Part shown: piece after piece, positions 52,409 to 60,376 of the stretch | How the letters are laid out: each line of letters opens with the position of its first letter | Position numbering within the stretch: the stretch's first letter is position 1 | Origin: Polyangiaceae bacterium | GTDB lineage: Bacteria; Myxococcota_A; Polyangia; Polyangiales; Polyangiaceae | Length of the DNA stretch: 64,000 bases | Assembly (NCBI GenBank): GCA_025937785.1 | Contig: JAICQQ010000007.1 | Location: forward strand, 26,225-90,224 | Reading direction: 5' to 3' | Notes under the pieces: model-generated | Told to the model about the DNA's origin: nothing | Database searches by the model: none | The model's input: the letters and a program-made list of their open reading frames with translations, nothing else | Made by a program: the position numbers and the translations under genes

Positions 52409-53035
52409 GTGAAGCCGAAAACGTGCCAGAACCGCCCGGTGAGCGAGCCCAGCGGCCTACGCCAGCGCATCGTCGATGCGGCGATCGAAGTTTTACGGGA
52501 GCATGGGGCCAAGCGACTGACCCAGCCCGAGGTGGCAAAACTGCTCGGGATTCGGCAGTCTCACCTCACCTATTACTTCCCGCGGCGGGCCGACCTGCTG
52601 ATGGCGCTCGCGGATCGATTTCTGGAGCACATGGCGCAGGACCTGGGGCAGATCGCTGAGGGCAAGCAGCGGGCAGAGGCGGTGTGGCTCGCGGTGAACC
52701 GCTCCATCACCGCTCCCGGAGCTATGCGCAGCTTCTTGGGCCTCTTGATCGAAGCCGAACGAGATCCGACCCTGCGAGAGCTTTTGGCTGCCCACACGGA
52801 ACAGTTCGTCGGGCTCGTGGCGCGCGAGCTTGGTCGTTCGCCGGCCGATGCCGACGTGCGCCTGGGTCTGGCCGCGCTCCGCGGTATCGCACTCGACGGT
52901 TTGCTGCACCGGCGGCTGCACTCGGCCCGCGCCGCGCTCGCCATCGGCAAGCGTCTCGGGTTGACCCAGCGTCAGCCGAAGGCGGCGCCTCCGAAGCCAG
53001 CGCGTACGACCGCAGGGCGCGGACGATCGCGTTAG
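52409..53035 (+). CDS. TetR-family repressor
   Basis: A 208-residue regulator from GTG 52409; GTG 52439 is another possible start. The HTH is RIVDAAIEVLREHGAKRLTQ and PEVAKLLGIRQSHLTYYFPR, the TetR pattern, followed by ADLLMALADRF. The C-terminus ends in a basic low-complexity tail (PKPARTTAGRGRSR). It probably represses the divergent methyltransferase gene and itself. Confidence 0.92.
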   Translation: MKPKTCQNRPVSEPSGLRQRIVDAAIEVLREHGAKRLTQPEVAKLLGIRQSHLTYYFPRRADLLMALADRFLEHMAQDLGQIAEGKQRAEAVWLAVNRSITAPGAMRSFLGLLIEAERDPTLRELLAAHTEQFVGLVARELGRSPADADVRLGLAALRGIALDGLLHRRLHSARAALAIGKRLGLTQRQPKAAPPKPARTTAGRGRSR

Positions 53036-53561
53036 GTTGCGTTCCGCCCCCGGAGCTCAGGCGCGGGCCCAGCGCACCACAATGAAGGCTCCCAGGGCGC
53101 TCGCCATCAGCACCGGACGCCGTGGGCCAGGCCGACGTGTGCGCGATCGATGTGGGGCAGTGCAGGTTCCTGCTGGCCCGCAGAACAGGCCTGCGGCACC
53201 CGCCAAGTTCTTCAAGATGTGGAAATTATAAATAAATATGCATAGCATCGGTGGGGTTCTCCCCTCTCTGCCACGAAATATCGGGGCGCCTTCCACGATG
53301 CTTCGGAGGCCTACGAAGGGTCGCAGGCTGCTCGCGGAGGCGACTGCCGAGTGCGCCACCCTTTCTCTGGATGCTGCTGGCGGTTCTGTCGGGCCGAACG
53401 TTTGCCGCCGAAAAAACGCGTCCCTGCCGTAACCGGTCGCAGGGTGATGCGTATGTCGAGGTGAGCAGCCGCAGGGCTGCGACGACGGGATCGACGGCGC
53501 GACGACAAGTCGGCTTCGCGCGATCCCCGAGCAAGACGCCGATTTCGGCGAAGGAGAGACC
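53036..53561. other. Intergenic region, 526 bp, upstream of the buf operon
   Basis: No supported gene. An AT-rich island lies at about 53215-53245 (AAATTATAAATAAATATG), unusual here. A minus-strand piece HILKNLAGAAG could be the end of a decayed DoxX protein but is too short to call. The candidate ECF promoter at 53429 is listed separately. Confidence 0.4.
53429..53455 (+). promoter_or_regulatory. Candidate ECF-type promoter of the buf operon
   Basis: GTAACC at 53429-53434 and CGTATG at 53450-53455 with a 15-bp spacer resemble ECF -35/-10 elements; in Caulobacter the related operon depends on an ECF sigma with a GTAACC-type -35. It is 107 bases before the DoxX start. Confidence 0.4.
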
Positions 53562-54059
53562 ATGCGTGCCATGCATTCGTTGCGACGCGCTCAGCGCGGC
53601 GCCCTGTACCTCGAAACCAAGCTTCAAGCCCTGCCTCCCACGCTCGCGCGTCTGACCGTGGGGTACGCGTTTCTGACCACGGGCTGGGGCAAGCTCCACA
53701 ACCTGGAGCGGGTCGCCGAGTTCTTCAGCTCGCTGTCGATCCCGGCGCCGGCCTTTCACGCGACGTTCGTGTCGTGCATCGAGTTCGGTTGCGGCGCGCT
53801 CTTGCTCCTGGGGCTACTGACACGAATCGCGGCGCTTCCGCTGATTGGAACGATGGTGGTGGCGCTGCTCACTGCGCTTTGGCCCGATATCGACGGCCTC
53901 TCCGGCTTGGTGGGCACGCTGGAGTTCACGTACATCGCGCTGCTCGTATGGCTCGCCGTGCGGGGTGGTGGCCCGCTCTCGCTCGATCACCTCGTCCTGC
54001 GGTCCGACGCTGGCGCGGAGCGCGGCGGCGCACCAGCGTTCGGAACCAGTAGCACTTGA
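53562..54059 (+). CDS. DoxX-family membrane protein
   Basis: A 165-residue protein with four hydrophobic segments: RLTVGYAFLTTGWGKL, FVSCIEFGCGALLLLGLL, LIGTMVVALLTALW and LEFTYIALLVWLAV. This is the DoxX pattern with the conserved GWGKLHNLE. AAGGAG stands five bases before ATG 53562. DoxX genes accompany MNIO/bufferin clusters, where the membrane protein may serve in electron transfer or copper handling. It precedes bufA by 75 bp and is very probably the first gene of that operon. Confidence 0.9.
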   Translation: MRAMHSLRRAQRGALYLETKLQALPPTLARLTVGYAFLTTGWGKLHNLERVAEFFSSLSIPAPAFHATFVSCIEFGCGALLLLGLLTRIAALPLIGTMVVALLTALWPDIDGLSGLVGTLEFTYIALLVWLAVRGGGPLSLDHLVLRSDAGAERGGAPAFGTSST

Positions 54060-54134
54060 TGCACCGGCCCGATTCGGGCTCGGCTACTCCGAAGTTCAAT
54101 CAACCAAGATAACAAAAGAAAAGGAAATACACTC

Positions 54135-54362
54135 ATGAAAAACTCACTCCTGATTGCCGCGGTTTCTGGGCTGGTATTGGGTGCTGCTTTGCCCGCCGCC
54201 GCCTCCTCCACCGAGGGCGTCCAGAAGGACGACAGCATCAGTCTCGGCAAACACGCCTGCAAGGGCCAGAACGCCTGCAAGGGCCAGGGCGGTTGCAAGA
54301 CCGACAAGCACGAGTGCAAAGGCCACAACGCCTGTAAGGGGCAGGGCGGCTGCAAGGGCTGA
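54135..54362 (+). CDS. bufA: Bufferin-type metallophore precursor
   Basis: A 75-residue secreted peptide. A signal peptide (LLIAAVSGLVLGAALPAAA) ends near residue 23. The mature part carries six cysteines in two copies of a unit, HACKGQNACKGQGGCK and HECKGHNACKGQGGCKG. This is the substrate type that MNIO (DUF692) enzymes modify at cysteines, forming thiooxazole-like groups in known bufferins, which bind copper in the periplasm. Whether all six are modified is not known. The start has an AT-rich leader (AACAAAAGAAAAGGAAAT) with AAGGA nine bases upstream. A stable hairpin separates it from bufB. Confidence 0.88.
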   Translation: MKNSLLIAAVSGLVLGAALPAAASSTEGVQKDDSISLGKHACKGQNACKGQGGCKTDKHECKGHNACKGQGGCKG

Positions 54363-54371
54363 CGAGTCTCG

Positions 54372-54401
54372 GCCTGGCGACGGAGCCCCGTCGCCGGGCC
54401 G
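54372..54401 (+). promoter_or_regulatory. Intercistronic hairpin between bufA and bufB
   Basis: A 13-bp stem (GGCCTGGCGACGG against CCGTCGCCGGGCC, one T-G pair) with tetraloop AGCC, 9 bases after the bufA stop and 20 bases before the bufB start. It may stop part of the transcripts or protect the bufA mRNA, giving more peptide than enzyme. Confidence 0.65.
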
Positions 54402-54421
54402 CACTCACTGGCGGAGACACG

Positions 54422-55312
54422 ATGAAACATCCTCGCTTCGAGCTGCCGAACCTCGGGTTGGGCGTGGGCCTCAGGACCGCGCACTACTCGCACATCTTGC
54501 GCGAGCGACCGGACGTCGCTTGGTTCGAGGTGCTGTCGGACAACTACATGAATACCGAGGGCCGCCCGCTGCTCTATCTCGACCGGATCGCTGAAAACTA
54601 CCCGGTGGTGCTCCACGGGGTCGGCCTATCCCTTGGTTCGACCGATCCGCTCGATCGAGCCTACTTGCAGCACCTGAAAGCCCTCAGGGACCGCTCGGGC
54701 GCCCGCTGGGTGTCGGACCACATGGCGTGGACGGGCGTGCACGGACGCTTCGGGCATGACCTCTACCCAATGCCGCTGACGGAAGCCAGCGTCAGGCACA
54801 TGGCGGCGCGGGTGCGTCGAGTGCAAGACGTGCTCGAAGCCCCGCTCTTGCTCGAGAACCCTTCTACCTACCTGCGGCTCGGCACCGGAGCGCCCGAAAT
54901 GGCAGAAGGAGACTTCATCGCGGCCCTCGCCGAAGAGGCAGATTGTGCTCTGCTTCTCGACGTGAACAACCTCTTCGTGAACGCCACCAACCACGGCTTC
55001 GATGCCCATGCCTGCTTGCGGCAAATCCCGCTCGAGCGCGTGGTGCAATTTCATGTCGCGGGTCACACGCGGGAGGACGGCTACCTGGCGGACACCCACG
55101 TCGGTCCGGTGCCGGATCCAGTCTGGAGGCTGTTGGGTGACGCGTTCCGGCTTGGCGCAGAGGCGTCGGTGCTCCTCGAGTGGGACAGCGACATCCCCAG
55201 CTTCGACGTGGTCCATCGCGACGTGCTGAAGGCCCGCCGCTTCATCGATGCTGCTCGCGGCAACGCTCCACGTCGCGTCTTCGGACAAGAGCGATGGGGA
55301 GCCATGACGTGA
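54422..55312 (+). CDS. bufB: MNIO-family peptide-modifying oxidase (DUF692)
   Basis: A 296-residue TIM-barrel iron enzyme. Signatures are GLGVGLRTAHYSHIL, WFEVLSDNYMNTEGRPL, VVLHGVGLSLGS, RWVSDHMAWTG, GHDLYPMPL, LLLENPSTYL, LLDVNNLFVN, FHVAGHTRED and DTHVGPVPDPVWRLL, which together carry the His, Asp and Glu ligands of the mixed-valent iron site. The enzyme class modifies cysteines of the BufA precursor with help from the partner protein. GGCGGAG is close to ATG 54422. The next gene overlaps its end by four bases (GTGA). Confidence 0.95.
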   Translation: MKHPRFELPNLGLGVGLRTAHYSHILRERPDVAWFEVLSDNYMNTEGRPLLYLDRIAENYPVVLHGVGLSLGSTDPLDRAYLQHLKALRDRSGARWVSDHMAWTGVHGRFGHDLYPMPLTEASVRHMAARVRRVQDVLEAPLLLENPSTYLRLGTGAPEMAEGDFIAALAEEADCALLLDVNNLFVNATNHGFDAHACLRQIPLERVVQFHVAGHTREDGYLADTHVGPVPDPVWRLLGDAFRLGAEASVLLEWDSDIPSFDVVHRDVLKARRFIDAARGNAPRRVFGQERWGAMT

Positions 55313-56139
55313 ACGAAGCGCTCGGTCGTCCACCCCTCGGGCTCTGCGAGGTTCAGCGCTCGCTATTCGACGCAATTGCTGCCGATAGCGCCGAGGCTCT
55401 CGGGCTGGGGGCCCGTGTTGCCGCACTCGTCGCAGAGAACGGACTCTCGGCGCTGCGCCGTGTGGCCATCTACCGCGACGGCTACCTAGCGCGATTGGTC
55501 GAGTGCCTGGTGGACGACTACCCTGCGGTCCAGGCACTGCTCGGCGAGGATGCGTTTCGGAGCCTCTGTCACGGCTACATCCGCGACGTTCCGCCTGGCA
55601 TCAGCTTGAATGACTATGGCGCTCGTTTCGCCGAGTACTGCTCCGCGTTTGCTTCTCGCCACGCCCCATTGGCTTGCGAGTTGGCGCAGCTGGAGTGGGC
55701 GCTCGTGAAAGCCGTCCACGGGAGCGACGCTCGGCAGTTGACGCCAGAGCAACTGACGGAGCTTTCGCTCGCGGACTGGGAGACCGCCGCGCTCGTGCCG
55801 AGCCCCACCTTGACGTTGCTCGCGACGGCATACCCGGTGAACGAGTACCTTCAGGCATTCAGGGACGGTCGGGCCACGGAGCCGCCGAGCCCCCGGTCCA
55901 GCTGGGTCGCCGTCTGCCGGAGCGGCGTCGACGTCTGGCGCATCGACCTGCCCACCCACCTCGGCAGGTTGTTTGCCCGGGCGGTGTCGGGAGAACCGCT
56001 GGCGCTGACGCTCGCCAGCGTGGGCTCGGGCTCCGCGGGTGATGGCGCCCATGCCGGGGCGGACGAAATCCAGCAGGCGTTTTCCCAGTGGATGAGGGCG
56101 GGCTGTTTCAGCGGAATCGCGCAACCGGGCGCTGGCTAA
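55309..56139 (+). CDS. bufC: MNIO partner protein (DUF2063)
   Basis: A 276-residue protein starting GTG 55309 within the bufB stop (ATG 55294 is an alternative). The N-terminal DUF2063 domain shows LCEVQRSLFDAIAA, LRRVAIYRDGYLARLVECLV and VQALLGEDAFRSLCHGYIR, the DNA-binding-like RRE-type fold that presents the precursor to the MNIO enzyme. A second domain (LPTHLGRLFARAVSGEPLAL) follows. Together with bufA, bufB and doxX it makes a complete bufferin operon. Confidence 0.93.
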   Translation: MNEALGRPPLGLCEVQRSLFDAIAADSAEALGLGARVAALVAENGLSALRRVAIYRDGYLARLVECLVDDYPAVQALLGEDAFRSLCHGYIRDVPPGISLNDYGARFAEYCSAFASRHAPLACELAQLEWALVKAVHGSDARQLTPEQLTELSLADWETAALVPSPTLTLLATAYPVNEYLQAFRDGRATEPPSPRSSWVAVCRSGVDVWRIDLPTHLGRLFARAVSGEPLALTLASVGSGSAGDGAHAGADEIQQAFSQWMRAGCFSGIAQPGAG

Positions 56140-56149
56140 CGCGTCGCAT

Positions 56150-56215
56150 CCCGAGCACTGCACCCCGAGCACTGCACCCGAGCACTGCACCCGAGCACTG
56201 CACCCCGAGCACTGG
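56150..56215 (+). repeat. Tandem 13-14 bp repeat
   Basis: Five copies of GAGCACTGCACCC(C) follow the bufC gene. They are noncoding and of unknown origin; copies differ by one C, as expected from slippage. Confidence 0.7.
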
Positions 56216-56220
56216 CATTG

Positions 56221-56400
56221 CGAGCGATCCCGAGTTTCTTCATGCGGCTGCGCAACGTGTTGGGATGCGGCCCGAGCAAGGTTGCGGTGCCGCCGTCCCT
56301 TCCACCACCCAAGCGGTGAGTTCGAGCGTCCTCACGAACCGGTCAGCTAAGGTCATCTCCGCTCCGTACAGGCTGTTGCCGAACTCACGATCTGGACAAC
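56221..56400 (-). pseudogene. C-terminal tail of a sigma-54 activator (Fis HTH), decayed
   Basis: Leftward, one frame gives EFGNSLYGAEMTLADRFVRT then LELTAWVVEG, and after a frameshift a second gives GGTATLLGPHPNTLRSRMKK and LGIAR. The last part is the Fis-type DNA-binding end of NtrC/FhlA-like activators (G.A..LG..P.TLRSRMKKLGI.R). No AAA+ domain remains and the frame is broken, so this is a relic. It overlaps, on the opposite strand, the start of a GMC oxidoreductase relic. Confidence 0.6.
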
Positions 56401-56607
56401 CAGTACGTAGCGGACTCGCGCTTCTTCGTCTCCAGCGGGGCCGTGAATCCGGCGCTGACGATCATGCCCAACGCCCTCAGGGTGGCTCGAGAAGTCGCAC
56501 GCCAGCTCGTGGCGGGACGCGCATCGCGGCGACCCGCCCTCGCGCGCAGAGCAGCCCTTGACCGGGCTGTTCGGCGCGCCTACGGTGCGATGCACCAGTG
56601 GTCATGA
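56383..56607 (+). pseudogene. GMC oxidoreductase C-terminal fragment
   Basis: The frame from 56383 to the stop at 56607 gives HDLDNQYVADSRFFVSSGAV and NPALTIMPNALRVAREVARQ, the C-terminal FAD-binding signature of glucose-methanol-choline oxidoreductases (N.YV.D...FP.....NP..TI.A.ALR). The N-terminal flavin-binding and substrate domains are absent and no start is available. A relic, 3' part only, ending just before the next gene. Confidence 0.7.
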
Positions 56608-57218
56608 GTTCGCACCGCAGTAGTTCGCAGGGCAGAAGTCCGCATCCTGGACGCCGGCATTTAGGAAGCTCGCATCCAGGAAGTCCGAATCCAGGACTCG
56701 CGCATCCCGGAAGCCTGAATCCTGGAAGCCTGAATTCTGGAAGCCTGAATCCTGGAAGCCTGGATCCTGGAAGCCTGAATCCCGGAAGCCTGAATCCCGG
56801 AAGCCTGAATCCCGGACTCACGCATCCGCGTCTGCAGGGTCGCAGTTGGTCGAATGGCTTGGCGGTGCTGGCTTGCGCCATCGCGTGCGCTTGCGGCGAC
56901 GACTCCGGCACGATCGAAGGTGGCCCCCCCGAAGTCGAGTGCCCGTCCGCCCCGGACGAGGTGCCCAGGTTCGACCAGGTGGACGCCATTTCTCAGGTAT
57001 GCACCGAGTGTCACGACTCGTCCTTGAGCGGCGCCTCGCGGCGCAATGCCCCGTCGAACCTAAACTTCGACGACTACGACATAGCACACGCCCATGCCGA
57101 ACGGATGGCGACCGAGGTTTATTGGGGCAACATGCCGCCGTCTGGCTCGGGGCTGACGTTGACTCCAGATCAGATCGACGAGCTGTTCCTGTGGGCCATG
57201 TGCGGAGCGCCCGAATGA
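56604..57218 (+). CDS. Cytochrome c-like lipoprotein with NPGSL repeats
   Basis: A 204-residue open frame from ATG 56604. Residues 20-80 are about nine NPGSL-type pentapeptides from a 15-bp tandem repeat. A hydrophobic segment NGLAVLACAIACACG then looks like a lipoprotein signal, so the true start may be later (no good codon is seen). The mature part has a single heme-binding motif, VCTECHDS, and a Met in YWGNMPPSGSG that could be the axial ligand, as in small c-type cytochromes. It ends CGAPE. Electron carrier for a neighbouring oxidase or the PQQ enzyme is possible. The 15-bp repeat placed before the signal is odd. Confidence 0.65.
   Translation: MSSHRSSSQGRSPHPGRRHLGSSHPGSPNPGLAHPGSLNPGSLNSGSLNPGSLDPGSLNPGSLNPGSLNPGLTHPRLQGRSWSNGLAVLACAIACACGDDSGTIEGGPPEVECPSAPDEVPRFDQVDAISQVCTECHDSSLSGASRRNAPSNLNFDDYDIAHAHAERMATEVYWGNMPPSGSGLTLTPDQIDELFLWAMCGAPE
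56642..56822 (+). repeat. 15-bp tandem repeat, about ten units
   Basis: Variants of AATCCTGGAAGCCTG run through this stretch and encode NPGSL in the frame of the cytochrome-like gene. Units differ at one or two bases. Confidence 0.85.
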
Positions 57219-57286
57219 GTCGGTCGACGGTACGCTGAACGGATCAGTGGTACCCAACGACAGGGGCGCGCCCGTGTCCAACGCCC

Positions 57287-58240
57287 ATGGGCAGAGCTTG
57301 GTGCGGGTTCGGTGCGCTGATTCTCACACTCGGCTGCCAGCGGACCACGCCGCCCGTCGAGGCTGCTGGCGACGAACCACCGCGATGGGCTGTGCCGGCA
57401 GCGATCCCGCCGGCCTCCAGCAGCACCCGGCTCAGCGCCGAAGCGCCGGATACTTCGCACGCGCGCTTCACCCGCCACCTGCACGACCTCAGACGACGCG
57501 GCCGCGTCGCCCCTGACTTTTCGGTGGCGATAGCGCCGCCGTTCGTCGTCATTGGTGATGGCGCGCCGAGCGAGGTGCGTGCTTGGGCAGAGAATACCGT
57601 GAGCTGGGCGGTTCGACGCCTGAAGCAAGAATACTTCGCCGAGGACCCCAGGGACGTGCTGGAGATCTGGCTGTTCAAGGATGCTGGTAGCTACGAGCAC
57701 CACGCCACCTCACTGTTCGGGAGCCAACCCGGAACGCCCTTCGGCTACTACTCCAGAGATGCTCGGGCGCTCGTGATGAACATCTCCACCGGTGGAGGCA
57801 CGCTGGTGCACGAGATCGTGCATCCGTACATCGAAGCCAATTTTCCAGATTGTCCTGCGTGGTTCAACGAGGGACTGGGCTCACTCTACGAGCAGTCTGC
57901 CGAGCGTGACGGCCGGATCGTCGGTTTGACCAACTGGCGACTCGCCGGTCTACAGCAAGCGATCCGCGCGCGAGGGCTGCCGTCGTTCCGTGCGCTCACG
58001 AGCACGACCACGCACGAATTCTACGAACTCGATCCGGGCACCAACTACGCTCAGGCGCGCTACCTGCTGTACTACTTGCAAGAACGCGGCCTGCTGGCTC
58101 CGTATTATCGAGAGTTCACGAGGCACGTCGCCGAGGATGCTTCCGGCTACCGTTCGCTCGAGCGCGTGCTCGAGGAACGGGACATGGCGGCTTTTCAAAA
58201 GCACTGGGAGCGTTTCGTGCTCGACTTGACGTTCCCGTAG
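57287..58240 (+). CDS. Gluzincin-like metallopeptidase lipoprotein
   Basis: A 317-residue lipoprotein. The signal peptide ends LILTLGC with Cys at about residue 17. The domain contains LVHEIVHPYIEANFPDCPAW and FNEGLGSLYE: an HExxH zinc motif with the third ligand Glu about 20 residues on, as in peptidase families with collagenase-like or DUF1570-like folds. A surface or periplasmic peptidase of unknown target. ATG 57287 is fixed by the signal peptide. Confidence 0.83.
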   Translation: MGRAWCGFGALILTLGCQRTTPPVEAAGDEPPRWAVPAAIPPASSSTRLSAEAPDTSHARFTRHLHDLRRRGRVAPDFSVAIAPPFVVIGDGAPSEVRAWAENTVSWAVRRLKQEYFAEDPRDVLEIWLFKDAGSYEHHATSLFGSQPGTPFGYYSRDARALVMNISTGGGTLVHEIVHPYIEANFPDCPAWFNEGLGSLYEQSAERDGRIVGLTNWRLAGLQQAIRARGLPSFRALTSTTTHEFYELDPGTNYAQARYLLYYLQERGLLAPYYREFTRHVAEDASGYRSLERVLEERDMAAFQKHWERFVLDLTFP

Positions 58241-58406
58241 GCTGCGGCCCGTGGCCGGATACGAGCCAACCCTGGGAAACTGCGCACGCGTCGCGAACGC
58301 CCCACGATCTGCCCACGAACCGTCACTGCCCGCCGCTCCGGCGCTGGCGACGGCGGCGCGACGGCGATGTAGACGGCTCGCGGGAAGTCTCCTACAGTGT
58401 CCCACT

Positions 58407-60329
58407 ATGCGATTCGTTGCATCTTCGTGCCTGCTGATGGGTCTGTCGGTGCTCTCGGCCTGTGGGAACGGCGAGGACGACCACGGCGCGCTCGGCGATG
58501 CAAGCGACGACGGTTCCCTCACCGCCAGCGGCGGTGCCGGCGGTTCGACGACGGAGGGTGCGGGTGCGAACGGTGGCAGTGCGAACGGCGGCAGTGCGAC
58601 CTCGGGGGGAAACACGGGCGATGGCGGTAGCAGTTCGCAGAGCGTCGGCGGAGCCGGCAACGCTGCTGGTAGCGGTGCCGGTGGTAGCAATGCCGGTGGT
58701 AGCAATGCCGGTGGTAGCAATGCCGGTGGGGGCAATGCCGGTGGGGGCACTGGCGCTGACGCGGGAGGTAGCGGACAGGGCGGATCGCCGACGACCAGTG
58801 CTGGCGGCACTGGCGGCGTGGAGACGGGAGGCGTCGGTACGGGCGGCGACGGCGCAGGCGGAACAGGCACCGGTAGCGATGGCATTGGCGGTGACGGCAC
58901 GGGTGGCAGTGACGGCACGGGTGGCAGTGACGGCACGGATGGCAGTGACGGCAGCGGGGGTGGTGGAACGGGAGCAGACACCACAGGTGGCGGCAGCGGC
59001 GGAACGGACAGCACCAGCGGCGGCAGCGGCGGAACGGGCGGCGGAACGGTCACCGAGTGCAGTCCTGAGGAGGCGCCCGCGATCGATGGCCTCGGTCTCG
59101 AGCTCATCGTCGAAGATGAGCGCTTCGAGCGTTTGATCGATGCACGTCAACCGCCCGGATCCGACGACTGGTACCTGGTCGACCAGATCGGGCTCATTTA
59201 CATCTACCGCGATGGTCAGCTGTTGGAGGATCCATTCCTCGATCTGGTCGATGAAATCTTCATTGGGGCCTACCCGTTCAACGTGGCTGTGACTTACGAC
59301 GATCGGGGTCTGGTTGGTCTCGAGTTTGCGCCCGACTACGAAGAGAGCGGCAAGTTCTACGTCGCGATCATCCCCAGCGCCGACGGTGTGCTGGATCAAG
59401 ACACCGATCTGGTCCGGGAATACCAGCGATCGAGCGTCGACCCCGACCTCGCTGATCCCGCGCCCACGAAGACCTTGCTGACGTTGCCTTCCGCAAAGGA
59501 AGGGCCTGGGGTGACCTTCACCGTCATGCACAACACCAGCACGCTCCGCTTCGGACTGGACGGCATGCTCTACGTGGCGACCGGCGATGGCGGTACGGCG
59601 ACCTGCAACGCAGCGCAGCCGGATGCGCCTCAGACGCTCGCGTCCCCGTTCGGCAAGATGCTGCGCCTCGACCCCAACGCGGATCCTCCCTATGCTGCGG
59701 CAGACAACCCATTCATCGGTGTCGCGGGGGCCGATCCGCGCGTGCTTCATTACGGCTTGCGCAACCCGTTTCGGTTCAACATCGACAGCCTGACCGGCGA
59801 TCTGTACATCGGTGACGTGGGCCAGAGTTCCTACGAAGAAGTCAGCTATGCGCCCGCCGAAGCGCGAGGTTTGAACTTCGGCTGGGCCGCGTTCGAGGGC
59901 TTGGTGAACACCTGCGCGAACCGCGAACAGCTCGATGGTTCGACGCACACCGAGCCATTCTTCGTCGCCGATCGGCGGCGTTCGGCGACGGGGCCCTACT
60001 CGGATTATCGCTCCGCGATTGGTGGGCCGGTGTACCGCGGCGCAGCCATCCCCGAACTTTACGGGGCGGAGGTTTTTGGCGACTTCGACGGCGCGCGCAT
60101 GAACGCCATCTTTAACTGTGGTCCTGCCGCGGAAGATCGTTCGCCGCTCACGATCCTGCGCAAAGCGTGCGATCCGAACTACCCGCGCGAGGCCTGCTTC
60201 ATCCCGACGGATCCCTCCGACAGCGAGTTCGACCGCCTCTACGCCATCGTCGAGGGCAACGACCACGAGCTGTACATGGTGGTGAACCACCGTTCGCTGC
60301 GCAAAATCGTGCCGAGTCCGGAGCGCTGA
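58407..60329 (+). CDS. PQQ-dependent sugar dehydrogenase-like lipoprotein with Gly/Ser linker
   Basis: A 640-residue protein. The signal peptide ends SVLSAC with Cys near residue 19. Residues 30-215 are a low-complexity linker of Gly, Ser, Asn, Thr and Ala (SNAGGSNAGGSNAGG and GTGGSDGTGGSDGTDGSDG). The six-bladed propeller of the soluble glucose/sorbosone dehydrogenase (Hhip-like) type follows: LYVATGDGGTATCN, SPFGKMLRLDPN, HYGLRNPFRFNIDSLTGDLY, IGDVGQSSYEEV and LNFGWAAFEG. PQQ and Ca2+ would bind these loops. Location is the cell surface or periplasm. It converges with the diheme-type lipoprotein. Confidence 0.88.
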   Translation: MRFVASSCLLMGLSVLSACGNGEDDHGALGDASDDGSLTASGGAGGSTTEGAGANGGSANGGSATSGGNTGDGGSSSQSVGGAGNAAGSGAGGSNAGGSNAGGSNAGGGNAGGGTGADAGGSGQGGSPTTSAGGTGGVETGGVGTGGDGAGGTGTGSDGIGGDGTGGSDGTGGSDGTDGSDGSGGGGTGADTTGGGSGGTDSTSGGSGGTGGGTVTECSPEEAPAIDGLGLELIVEDERFERLIDARQPPGSDDWYLVDQIGLIYIYRDGQLLEDPFLDLVDEIFIGAYPFNVAVTYDDRGLVGLEFAPDYEESGKFYVAIIPSADGVLDQDTDLVREYQRSSVDPDLADPAPTKTLLTLPSAKEGPGVTFTVMHNTSTLRFGLDGMLYVATGDGGTATCNAAQPDAPQTLASPFGKMLRLDPNADPPYAAADNPFIGVAGADPRVLHYGLRNPFRFNIDSLTGDLYIGDVGQSSYEEVSYAPAEARGLNFGWAAFEGLVNTCANREQLDGSTHTEPFFVADRRRSATGPYSDYRSAIGGPVYRGAAIPELYGAEVFGDFDGARMNAIFNCGPAAEDRSPLTILRKACDPNYPREACFIPTDPSDSEFDRLYAIVEGNDHELYMVVNHRSLRKIVPSPER

Positions 60330-60376
60330 CGCGGCTCTCGGCAGCCATCATGCCGCTTCGCCTACGAAGCTTCGCC

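Noticed and set aside
53057..53230. Possible DoxX remnant on the minus strand
   Set aside because: Only HILKNLAGAAG-like similarity over about ten residues; not enough to call a pseudogene.
58400..59140. Long antisense and alternative frames opposite the PQQ lipoprotein linker
   Set aside because: They are Ala/Arg/Val-rich translations of the GC-rich linker repeats.
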